From assembly GCA_964022665.1 (NCBI GenBank), contig CAXIDF010000011.1, positions 81,051-145,050 on the forward strand: a stretch of 64,000 bases of DNA. The letters are read 5' to 3'. The stretch comes from Haliea sp964022665 (GTDB lineage Bacteria; Pseudomonadota; Gammaproteobacteria; Pseudomonadales; Halieaceae). Both the position numbers and the translations under genes were made by a program. Below are positions 42,669-52,050 of the stretch, piece by piece (positions within the stretch are counted from its first letter, which is position 1; each line of letters begins with the position of its first letter). The notes below the pieces were generated by a model, which had not been told where the DNA came from, made no database searches, and worked only from the letters and a program-made list of their open reading frames with translations.

Positions 42669-43346
42669 CTAGCCTTGCGCGGCGCCTTTCATCCGCGGTT
42701 GCGCCTGCTCGCGCACCAGGCTGTTACAGAGAAAAGCCATCAGTTCGTCGTAGCGGCCGGCCGCATCGTAGTCGGGATTGTGCAGGTGGTTGAGGATCAC
42801 CGTGTCGATCATGCCTACGGTCATTTCGGCACAAAACTCCGGCGACAAAGCGTCTTTCAGGTCATCAATGCTCGCGGCATACAGCCGCAAGAAGTTCTCG
42901 TTCATCACCGACAGCAGGGTTGCACCGCTGGCAAGGCTGTTGCCGATGCTGGCGATAGAATAACGCGCCAGCTCATGCTCAAGGTCGGATGCCCGGCAAA
43001 GTTGCTGTTTCTGCGCGTTCAGGACATGCGTAATGCGCTCATCCAGCCGCGTGAACTGTTCCAACGCTGCATCCACCGAGCCCCTTACCAACTCCAGCGT
43101 CCGGGTCACACAAATATCGAACAGCAGGTCGTGGCGCGTGCCGTAATAGTTGTAGAAGGTTTTACGGGAGATGCCTGAGCGTTCGCAAATGGCATCAATG
43201 GTCATGTCGTCAATGCCGTGCTCGGCGATCAGGGCCAGCGCTTCATCGATGATGCGCGCGCGTTGCGCCTGTTTTTTGCGTTCCCTGAGGCTTGTGCGGG
43301 GTACTGGGCTGGTCAAAATAGGCGTCTTTTGTGGTGTATGAAGCAT
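42669..43346 (-). CDS. TetR-family repressor of the P450/Rieske cluster
   Basis: This 225-residue regulator has an N-terminal TetR helix-turn-helix (DDMTIDAICERSGISRKTFYNYYGTRHDLLF, about 50-80) and a helical ligand-binding domain. It is convergent with the cluster's SDR gene. The ATG at 43346 is used, with GGAG about ten bases upstream; a TTG at 43355 is too close to that site. A 12-bp inverted repeat surrounds its start, and a similar motif lies in the P450 promoter, so autorepression and control of the cluster are likely. The inducer is presumably a cluster substrate. Confidence 0.88.
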   Translation of the reverse strand: MLHTPQKTPILTSPVPRTSLRERKKQAQRARIIDEALALIAEHGIDDMTIDAICERSGISRKTFYNYYGTRHDLLFDICVTRTLELVRGSVDAALEQFTRLDERITHVLNAQKQQLCRASDLEHELARYSIASIGNSLASGATLLSVMNENFLRLYAASIDDLKDALSPEFCAEMTVGMIDTVILNHLHNPDYDAAGRYDELMAFLCNSLVREQAQPRMKGAAQG

Positions 43347-43374
43347 ATGTGACAAGCTCCACCATACACCACAA
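43329..43374. promoter_or_regulatory. Inverted repeat around the tetR start codon
   Basis: TTGTGGTGTATG (43329-43340) is the exact reverse complement of CATACACCACAA reading in from 43374, with 22 bases between. It may be a TetR operator, or an mRNA hairpin whose loop holds the ribosome site and ATG. Confidence 0.6.
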
Positions 43375-43393
43375 GCCGCGCCCGGCGCCAGCG

Positions 43394-45055
43394 TCAGGCG
43401 TCTTCTGCATCGCTTAGCATTTCCCTGGCGTGCTCCAGGGAGCGCTCGGTGAGTTTCACGCCGCCCAGCATCCGGGCAATTTCGTGTGCCCGCTGGTCGT
43501 CTTCAAGCGCTGCTAGGCGGGCCCAGGCTGCAGTCTTGTCGGAGGTTTTGCTGACCAGCAGGTGCCGGTGCCCCTGCGAGGCCACCTGCGCCAGGTGGGT
43601 GACGCAGAGAACCTGTGCCTCGCGCGCCAGCCCGCGCAACAGCCGGCCGACCACTTCGGCCACCGCGCCGCCAATGCCCACGTCAACTTCGTCAAATACC
43701 ATGCTTGGCAGTGTGCCGCCCTTGGCAGTGACCACCTGAATGGCCAGGCTGATACGCGACAGCTCGCCGCCGGAGGCAATCTTGCCCAGTGGCTGTGGGG
43801 CGGCCCCCGGGTTGGTGCTGATCAGGAACTCAATGTCCTCTGCGCCTTGGGGATGAGGGGCATCGGACTCGCGGGGGGGGAGTGCGATAGCAAAGCGGCA
43901 ATCTGCCATGGCCAGTGTGTGCAGGACGTCGGCCGTTTTGGCCATGAGGCTCTTGGCGGCTTTGGCCCGCTCCTTGCTCAGTTTGGCGGCATCTTTGTGG
44001 TAGGCCTCGGCGAGGTCTTCCAGCTCCTGCTGCAGCGCCTCTATGCGCTGCCCGCCCTGAGCCAGCCCCGCCAACTCCTCCTGCAACCCGGCCTGCAGCT
44101 CCAGCAGTTGCGGCGGCTTGATGCGGTGCTTGCGCGCCACATCGTGCAGTTGTTCAAGGCGTTTTTCCACCTGCGCGAGCCGCTGTGGGTCAATCTCGAT
44201 TGAGTCGATATGGCGCTGGATCTCGCGGTGCGCCTCGTCGAGTTGTATCGCCGCTGAGTCCAGCAGGCTGAGGGCGTTGTCCGCGGTTTTGCTGCTGCCG
44301 GCGGCACTGCGCATCAACTGCAGGGCGTGACGCGCTGCGCTGGCCTGTTCTTCGCAAATCTCCAGCGCCTGATGGGCACCCTTCAGGATATCTTCCGCAT
44401 TGGCCAGCAGGCTCTGGTCGCGCTCCAGTTCCTCCAGCTCCCCTTCGCGCAGGCCCAACTGCTCCAGCTCGTCTACCTGATAGGCCAGCAGCTGGGCTCG
44501 CGCGGCGGTCTCGTCGCGGGTGTCGGTGAGTGCCGCCAGCTCGCGCTGGCCGCGCAGCCAGTCGGAGGCGGACTGCTCCACCCGACGGGCCAGTGTCTGC
44601 TGGCCGGCAAAGGTGTCCAGCATCGCGCGCTGGACCGGTTTGCGCAGCAGCGACTGGTGGGCGTGCTGGCTGTGGATGTCGATCAGCAGTTCACCGAGTT
44701 CGGCGCAGTCCTGCAGGGTGGAAGCACTGCCATTGATATAGGCGCGCGAGCGCCCCTCGGCGGTGACTACGCGGCGCAGCAGGCATTCATCATCATGGGC
44801 CAGGTCGCGGGCCCGCAGCCATGCGGCCGCGGGGGCGTTGCCAGAGATATCGAAGGTGGCGGTTACCTCCGCCCGTTCGCTGCCGGCGCGTACGGCCTTC
44901 GGGTCGGCCCGGTCGCCCAGGCAGAGACCCAGGGCATCGAGCATGATGGACTTGCCGGCCCCGGTTTCCCCGGTGATGACGGTCATGCCGCCGTGGAATT
45001 CCATGTCGAGGGTGTCGACAATGGTGTACGCGCTGATATGGATGTGGGTGAGCAT
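43394..45055 (-). CDS. recN: DNA repair protein RecN
   Basis: This 553-residue SMC-like ATPase acts in double-strand-break repair. Walker A is GETGAGKS at 29-36; Walker B and signature regions are in KIASGGELSRISLAIQ and MVFDEVDVGIGG near 440-480; and long coiled coils fill residues 155-370. The ATG at 45055 starts the conserved MLTHIHI; the open frame to 45145 is less likely. It diverges from hrcA across 128 bases. I see no clear LexA box there, although recN is an SOS gene in many bacteria. Confidence 0.95.
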   Translation of the reverse strand: MLTHIHISAYTIVDTLDMEFHGGMTVITGETGAGKSIMLDALGLCLGDRADPKAVRAGSERAEVTATFDISGNAPAAAWLRARDLAHDDECLLRRVVTAEGRSRAYINGSASTLQDCAELGELLIDIHSQHAHQSLLRKPVQRAMLDTFAGQQTLARRVEQSASDWLRGQRELAALTDTRDETAARAQLLAYQVDELEQLGLREGELEELERDQSLLANAEDILKGAHQALEICEEQASAARHALQLMRSAAGSSKTADNALSLLDSAAIQLDEAHREIQRHIDSIEIDPQRLAQVEKRLEQLHDVARKHRIKPPQLLELQAGLQEELAGLAQGGQRIEALQQELEDLAEAYHKDAAKLSKERAKAAKSLMAKTADVLHTLAMADCRFAIALPPRESDAPHPQGAEDIEFLISTNPGAAPQPLGKIASGGELSRISLAIQVVTAKGGTLPSMVFDEVDVGIGGAVAEVVGRLLRGLAREAQVLCVTHLAQVASQGHRHLLVSKTSDKTAAWARLAALEDDQRAHEIARMLGGVKLTERSLEHAREMLSDAEDA

Positions 45056-45183
45056 GGCGAACCGCTTGCTGTTTGTGCTGTTATACCGCAGATCTGTTGC
45101 GGCATAAACATCCGCAGCGGTCATCGCTTTGTATTCCCGGGGCACTGTGATACAACCGGGCCCACAGGTTTACAGGATGGGGT

Positions 45184-46218
45184 ATGAACTCAGCGGATTT
45201 GTCCGAGCGCGCGCGAACCATACTCAAGGCACTGGTGGAGCGGCACATACGCGATGGCCAGCCGGTGGGGTCGCGCAGCCTGCTGGAGGAGGCGGGGCTG
45301 GCGGTGAGCGCCGCGACCGTGCGTAACGTCATGTCGGAGCTGGAAGAACGCGGCCTGCTGCATTCACCCCATACGTCGGCCGGCCGGGTACCTACTGCCC
45401 AGGGTTATCGCCTGTTTGTGGATCGTTTGCTGCAGGTGCAGCCCCTGGACGAGCGGGCTATCGTGTCGCTGCGCGAGCAGCTGCACCCGGACAAGTCCAC
45501 GTCAGAGCTGGTGCAATCCGCCTCATCGCTGCTCTCCGCCATCACAGCGCAGGCCGGCCTGGTGACCGTGCCGCGGCCCGAGACGCACCAGCTGCGCCAG
45601 GTCGAGTTCCTGCCCCTGTCCGGTGACCGCGTACTGGTGATCCTGGTCGTGAATGAACGCGAGGTGCAGAACCGCATCATTCACACCCAGCGGCCATTCA
45701 CCGAAGCCGAACTGCGCGAGGCCGCTGCACTCGTCAATCAGCGTTTTGCTGGCCAGCCCCTGAGTGCGGTGCAGGACCGCATTCTGGCGGAAATGGAGGA
45801 TGCCCGCAGCCGCATCGACAGCTACCTGCAGGCGGCGCTGGACCTGGCGAGCAAGGCCCTCAATCAGGAAGCTCCGGAAGAAGAATACCTGATGGCCGGC
45901 GAGTCTCGCCTGCTTGGCCATGTCAGCCCCGAGGATGTGGGGCGATTGCGCGAGCTGTTCGATGCATTCGAGCGCAAGAAGGATCTGCTGCACCTGCTGG
46001 AGCGGTGTACCCGCGCCAACGGGGTGCAGATCTTCATCGGCAATGAGGCCGGCTACGAGGTATTCGGCGATTACAGCGTCGTCACAGCGCCCTACACGGA
46101 CGGTGCCCGCACACTCGGTGTGCTGGGCGTGATCGGGCCCACGCGCATGCCCTATGAGCGGGTGATCCCGGTTGTGGACATTACCGCGCGCATGCTGAGC
46201 TCTGCCCTGTCCAGCTGA
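45184..46218 (+). CDS. hrcA: Heat-inducible transcription repressor HrcA
   Basis: This 344-residue repressor has the HrcA winged helix (LKALVERHIRDGQPVGSRSLLEEAGLAVSAATVRNVMSELEERG) at about 12-60, a GAF-like domain and the C-terminal segment VLGVIGPTRMPYERVIPVVDITARML. HrcA normally binds the CIRCE palindrome and blocks heat-shock operons. It lies upstream of grpE, as in many bacteria, but I find no CIRCE element (TTAGCACTC-N9-GAGTGCTAA) here, so its targets are probably elsewhere, such as groESL. Confidence 0.95.
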   Translation: MNSADLSERARTILKALVERHIRDGQPVGSRSLLEEAGLAVSAATVRNVMSELEERGLLHSPHTSAGRVPTAQGYRLFVDRLLQVQPLDERAIVSLREQLHPDKSTSELVQSASSLLSAITAQAGLVTVPRPETHQLRQVEFLPLSGDRVLVILVVNEREVQNRIIHTQRPFTEAELREAAALVNQRFAGQPLSAVQDRILAEMEDARSRIDSYLQAALDLASKALNQEAPEEEYLMAGESRLLGHVSPEDVGRLRELFDAFERKKDLLHLLERCTRANGVQIFIGNEAGYEVFGDYSVVTAPYTDGARTLGVLGVIGPTRMPYERVIPVVDITARMLSSALSS

Positions 46219-46242
46219 ATGCAGCCACCGGCACAGGGTGGC

Positions 46243-46271
46243 CTTGAAATTTCCGCATAGCGTCCCAACAT
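46243..46271 (+). promoter_or_regulatory. Putative sigma-32 promoter for grpE
   Basis: CTTGAAA (46243-46249), a 14-base spacer and CCCAACAT (46264-46271) resemble the heat-shock consensus CTTGAAA / CCCCATNT. It lies 76 bases before the grpE start. Confidence 0.6.
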
Positions 46272-46346
46272 CGTTCCAGACCGCAGCGAATCGGTGCGCA
46301 AGCGCCGTGCCTGTGCAATCCACAATGCCAGTGATGGAGTCCAGAC

Positions 46347-46958
46347 GTGGCTGAGAACGAGCAGAACAAACCAGAATCTGAAGCCGGCGACAGCGGTGTC
46401 TCGCGGCAGGCAGCCGAGGCGGCGACATACGCGGAAACAGCAGCCGCCACCGAATCTGACGCGGCCCCGGCCGGCGAGGAGGTTACCCCGGAAGCGCTGA
46501 TGGCGACCCTGGAGGAAGACCTCAATGCGGCCCGCGATGCGGCGTTGCGCGCGCAGGCGGACGCCCAGAACATCAAGCGCCGGGCCGAGCAGGATGTGGA
46601 AAAGGCGCGCAAGTTCGCCCTTGAGTCCTTCTGCAAGGAGCTGCTGCCCGTGGTGGATAACCTGGAGCGGGCGCTGGCCGTCACCGCCGGGCACGATGAC
46701 TCGGTGAAGCCGATTGTCGATGGCCTGGAGTTGACTCTGAAGAGCTTTGCCGACGCCCTGCGCAAGTTCCACATCGAGCCGGTTGACCCCGAAGGCGAGC
46801 CGTTTGATCCACAGCTGCACCAGGCCATGAGCATGGTCGAAAACGCAGACGTGGAGCCGAATACGGTGATCGCGGTGATGCAAAAAGGCTACACGCTGAA
46901 CGCGCGCCTGGTGCGGCCAGCCATGGTCATGGTCAGCAAAGCGCCTGCCGCGCAGTAA
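46347..46958 (+). CDS. grpE: GrpE nucleotide-exchange factor
   Basis: This 203-residue co-chaperone releases ADP from DnaK. A disordered, acidic N-terminus of about 50 residues precedes the long dimerising helix (about 50-110, AALRAQADAQNIKRRAEQDVEKARKFALE) and the small beta domain with TVIAVMQKGYTLNARLVRPAMVMVSK. The GTG at 46347 has GGAG upstream. It precedes dnaK by 99 bases, and each gene has its own sigma-32-like promoter. Confidence 0.96.
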   Translation: MAENEQNKPESEAGDSGVSRQAAEAATYAETAAATESDAAPAGEEVTPEALMATLEEDLNAARDAALRAQADAQNIKRRAEQDVEKARKFALESFCKELLPVVDNLERALAVTAGHDDSVKPIVDGLELTLKSFADALRKFHIEPVDPEGEPFDPQLHQAMSMVENADVEPNTVIAVMQKGYTLNARLVRPAMVMVSKAPAAQ

Positions 46959-46973
46959 AAACGGCGCCGGCCC

Positions 46974-47002
46974 CTTGAAATTGTTGGTTCAGCGCCAATA
47001 TA
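46974..47002 (+). promoter_or_regulatory. Putative sigma-32 promoter for dnaK
   Basis: CTTGAAA (46974-46980) is followed after 13 bases by GCCAATAT (46994-47001), which matches CCCCATNT at six of seven defined positions. It ends 56 bases before the dnaK ATG. Confidence 0.65.
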
Positions 47003-47057
47003 GACAGCAAGTGAATACTGCAGCCGGCCGTGCCGGCGCAAATGAGGAGATGAACAC

Positions 47058-48980
<1,923 letters not shown>

Positions 48981-49002
48981 GCCTAAACGCTTCCTGTCAC
49001 CC

Positions 49003-49020
49003 GGGGCGCTGCAGCGCCCC
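49003..49020. terminator. Palindromic hairpin between dnaK and dnaJ
   Basis: GGGGCGCT-GC-AGCGCCCC is a perfect 18-base palindrome 22 bases after the dnaK stop. It lacks a T-run, so it may attenuate dnaJ or stabilise dnaK mRNA. Confidence 0.5.
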
Positions 49021-49097
49021 GTCAGTTAACTTGACCGCGCGGGACCTGAGAGCCCGCGTAGTCATTTGCGAGAATGCGGTTTAACGCCAGGCTGACT

Positions 49098-50231
49098 ATG
49101 TCAAAACGCGATTATTATGAAGTGCTCGGGGTCGAGAAAGCGGCCGATGAGAAGGACATCAAAAAGGCCTATCGACGGGTCGCCATGAAGTACCACCCGG
49201 ACCGGAACCCCGATGATCCGGATGCCGACGAGAAATTCAAAGAGGCCACCGAGGCCTACGATGTTCTGATGAACGCGGAAAAACGCGCGGCTTACGACCG
49301 GTTCGGCCACTCGGGCGTCGACCCCAATATGGGCGCAGGCGGCTTTGGCGCCGGCGGCGGCAGCTTCAGCGACATCTTTGGCGATGTGTTTGGCGATATC
49401 TTCGGTGGCGGCGGTGGCCGCGGACGCGGCGGCCCACAACGGGGGTCGGACCTGCGCTACACGCTGGATATTTCACTCGAAGATGCGGTCAAGGGCACCA
49501 CGGTGGAGATCAAGGTGCCCACCCTCGCCACCTGCGAGGAGTGTGACGGCTCCGGCGCACGCAAGGGCAGCTCGCCGGTAGACTGCACTACCTGCGGCGG
49601 CATTGGTCAGGTGCGCATGCAGCAGGGTTTCTTCCAGGTACAGCAGACCTGCCCCACCTGTCGCGGCCGCGGCAAGATGATTTCAGACCCCTGCGGCAAG
49701 TGCCACGGGCAGGGGCGCGTGGAAAAACGCAAAACGCTGTCGGTCAAAGTGCCACCGGGCGTGGACACGGGCGATCGCATCCGCTTGTCCGGCGAAGGCG
49801 AGGCGGGCCCGGATGGCGGCCCACCCGGAGATCTTTTCGTGCAGATGTCGGTGCGCCAGCACCCCATTTTTGAACGCGACGGTAAGAATCTGTACTGTGA
49901 AGTCCCCATCACGTTTGTCGCTGCGGCGCTTGGCGGTGAGCTGGAAGTGCCCACGCTGGACGGCCGCGTAAAACTGAAAATTCCCGCCGAAACCCAGACC
50001 GGCAAGCTGTTCCGCTTGCGTGGCAAGGGCGTGAAGCCGGTGCGGGGTGGCGCGGTAGGTGACCTCTTGTGCCGCGCGGTCGTGGAGACGCCGGTCAACC
50101 TGAGCAAGAAGCAGAAGGAGCTGCTGCGCGAATTTCAGGAAAGCCTCGGCCAGGGCGGCGATGCACAGTCGCCGCGCCAGACCAGCTGGTTCGAGGGCGT
50201 GAAAACTTTTTTTGATGACATGAAGCCATGA
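49098..50231 (+). CDS. dnaJ: Chaperone DnaJ
   Basis: This 377-residue type I Hsp40 has a J domain with HPD at 33-35, a Gly/Phe linker (GAGGFGAGGGSFSD), four zinc-finger motifs (CEECDGSG, CTTCGGIG, CPTCRGRG, CGKCHGQG) and two C-terminal beta domains. The ATG at 49098 gives the conserved MSKRDYYEVLGV; eight extra codons to 49074 are unlikely. Its stop overlaps dapB as ATGA, coupling the two. Confidence 0.98.
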   Translation: MSKRDYYEVLGVEKAADEKDIKKAYRRVAMKYHPDRNPDDPDADEKFKEATEAYDVLMNAEKRAAYDRFGHSGVDPNMGAGGFGAGGGSFSDIFGDVFGDIFGGGGGRGRGGPQRGSDLRYTLDISLEDAVKGTTVEIKVPTLATCEECDGSGARKGSSPVDCTTCGGIGQVRMQQGFFQVQQTCPTCRGRGKMISDPCGKCHGQGRVEKRKTLSVKVPPGVDTGDRIRLSGEGEAGPDGGPPGDLFVQMSVRQHPIFERDGKNLYCEVPITFVAAALGGELEVPTLDGRVKLKIPAETQTGKLFRLRGKGVKPVRGGAVGDLLCRAVVETPVNLSKKQKELLREFQESLGQGGDAQSPRQTSWFEGVKTFFDDMKP

Positions 50232-51031
50232 CGATAAAAGTCGGAATCACCGGCGCTGCCGGGCGCATGGGGCGTACCCTGATCGAAACCATTGCCCAGC
50301 AGCCCGGTCTGGAGCTGGCCGCGGCGGTCGAACAGCCGGAGAGCAGCCTGATCGGCGCGGATGCCGGCGAGCTGGCCGGTCTCGGCAAACTTGGGGTGCC
50401 GGTGTCCGCGGCGCTGAGCGAGGTGATTGCGCAGATCGACGTGTTGATCGACTTCACCGTGCCCGCGGCGACCCTGGCGAACCTGGAGGCCTGCGCTGCA
50501 GCGGGCAAGGCGATGATCATCGGTACCACCGGCTTCACGGCGGAACAGGACCAACTGATCAAGCGTGCGGCGGGCAAGGTGCCCGTGTGCAAGGCGTCGA
50601 ACTTCAGTACCGGTGTCAACCTGTGCTTCAAGCTTTTGGACATGGCAGCGCGTGTGTTGGGCGATGATGTGGACATCGAGATCGTCGAGGCGCATCACCG
50701 GCACAAGATAGATGCCCCCTCCGGCACCGCCCTGTCCATGGGCGGTGTGGTGGCAAACGCCCTGGGTCGCGACCTGGCGGAAGTGGCGGTATATGGCCGC
50801 GAAGGGCAAACCGGCGCGCGGCAGCGCGACACCATCGGCTTTGCCACGGTACGCGCGGGGGACATTGTCGGCGACCACACAGTGATCTTCGCCGCCGACG
50901 GGGAGCGCGTGGAAATTACCCACAAGGCTTCTAGCCGCATGTCGTTTGCCCGGGGCGCCGTGCGCGCCGCGGGCTGGCTGGTGGGCCGTGAGCCGCGTTT
51001 ATATGATATGCAGGACGTACTGGGCCTGTAA
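50228..51031 (+). CDS. dapB: 4-hydroxy-tetrahydrodipicolinate reductase
   Basis: This 267-residue NAD(P)H enzyme of lysine and meso-diaminopimelate synthesis has the Rossmann motif GITGAAGRMGR and the catalytic EAHHRHKIDAPSGTAL segment with its conserved histidines and lysine. Placement directly after dnaJ, with translational overlap, is a known gammaproteobacterial arrangement. It is typical in length. Confidence 0.97.
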   Translation: MTIKVGITGAAGRMGRTLIETIAQQPGLELAAAVEQPESSLIGADAGELAGLGKLGVPVSAALSEVIAQIDVLIDFTVPAATLANLEACAAAGKAMIIGTTGFTAEQDQLIKRAAGKVPVCKASNFSTGVNLCFKLLDMAARVLGDDVDIEIVEAHHRHKIDAPSGTALSMGGVVANALGRDLAEVAVYGREGQTGARQRDTIGFATVRAGDIVGDHTVIFAADGERVEITHKASSRMSFARGAVRAAGWLVGREPRLYDMQDVLGL

Positions 51032-51076
51032 GCCTGAGCCGCTGGCCCGTTTAACGCTCGCTTTGGAGGAATGTTT

Positions 51077-51931
51077 GTGACCGAGTCCATTGTCAATATC
51101 GACGAAAGCAACGCGGCGGCGCTGCTGATAGAGGAGTCCCACCGGCGCCCGGTCGTGGTGGATTTCTGGGCTGACTGGTGCGGCCCCTGCAAAAGCCTCA
51201 TGCCAGTGCTGGAAAAACTGGCAAACGAATATGCCGGTGCGTTTCTGCTGGCCAAAGTGAACGCTGACGAACAGCCCATGATCTCCCAGCAGTTCGGCGT
51301 GCGCAGCCTGCCCACCGTGATGGTGATGCAGGGCGGCCAGCCGGTGGATGGCTTCGTTGGTGCACAGTCGGAGGCCCAGGTCCGTGAGCTGTTGGAGAAA
51401 TACCTGCCCAAGCCCTGGGATGGCCTGTTGGAAGAGGGCCAGGCGCTCATGGCGGCGGGCGATTTCAGTTCCGCGCTGAGCCCGCTGCGCCAGGCCTTCG
51501 AGGACTCCGGACAGCGCCACGACATCACGCTCGCCTACGCGCATGCGCTGCTCGAGTGCAACCGGCTGGACGATGCGGAGGCGGTTCTCGGTACGGTGCG
51601 CATGGCAGATCAGGATCCCGCCTGGGAGCAGTTGGTGGCACAGCTGCAACTCAAGCGCGAGGCGGCAGTAACGCCGGAGATGGCGGCGCTGGAGGAGCGC
51701 CTTGAAGCGGAGCCGGGCAACCACGATGTCCGGCACCAGTTAGCGGTGCAGTATACCAATGCCGGCTATTTTCGCGAAGCTCTGGAGCACCTCATCACGA
51801 TTTTGCGCCAAGACCTCAACCACGCCGACGGCGCGACCAAGAAGGCCCTCATCGATACCATTGCCAGCCTGGGCAAGAGCGACCCGCTGGCCGCTGAGTA
51901 CCAGCGCAAACTTTACAGCCTTCTGTATTGA
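51077..51931 (+). CDS. Thioredoxin-TPR protein, CnoX/YbbN-like
   Basis: This 284-residue protein has a thioredoxin domain at 1-110 followed by TPR-like helices. The redox motif is W34-C35-G-P-C38, so unlike E. coli CnoX, whose cysteine pair is degenerate (SQHC), this one should be redox active. The GTG at 51077 has GGAGGA six bases upstream; the ATG at 51071 abuts that site and is too close. Such proteins act as co-chaperones that protect substrates during oxidative stress, which would suit the neighbouring dnaK-dnaJ genes. Confidence 0.85.
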   Translation: MTESIVNIDESNAAALLIEESHRRPVVVDFWADWCGPCKSLMPVLEKLANEYAGAFLLAKVNADEQPMISQQFGVRSLPTVMVMQGGQPVDGFVGAQSEAQVRELLEKYLPKPWDGLLEEGQALMAAGDFSSALSPLRQAFEDSGQRHDITLAYAHALLECNRLDDAEAVLGTVRMADQDPAWEQLVAQLQLKREAAVTPEMAALEERLEAEPGNHDVRHQLAVQYTNAGYFREALEHLITILRQDLNHADGATKKALIDTIASLGKSDPLAAEYQRKLYSLLY

Positions 51932-52050
51932 ATGCCCGCAGGGCGCCCGCTGCCCGGTCGTGTGGGCTCCCCGGCGCTTGTTTTGCGCTGCGGTAATCGT
52001 TAAGGTACATGCCCTGGCGATGAAAAACATACTCCAAGGTCAAAACCGCT

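Noticed and set aside
45056..45183. LexA box between recN and hrcA
   Set aside because: CTGCGGTATAACAG has only eight bases between CTG and CAG, against ten in the gammaproteobacterial LexA consensus, so I do not call it.
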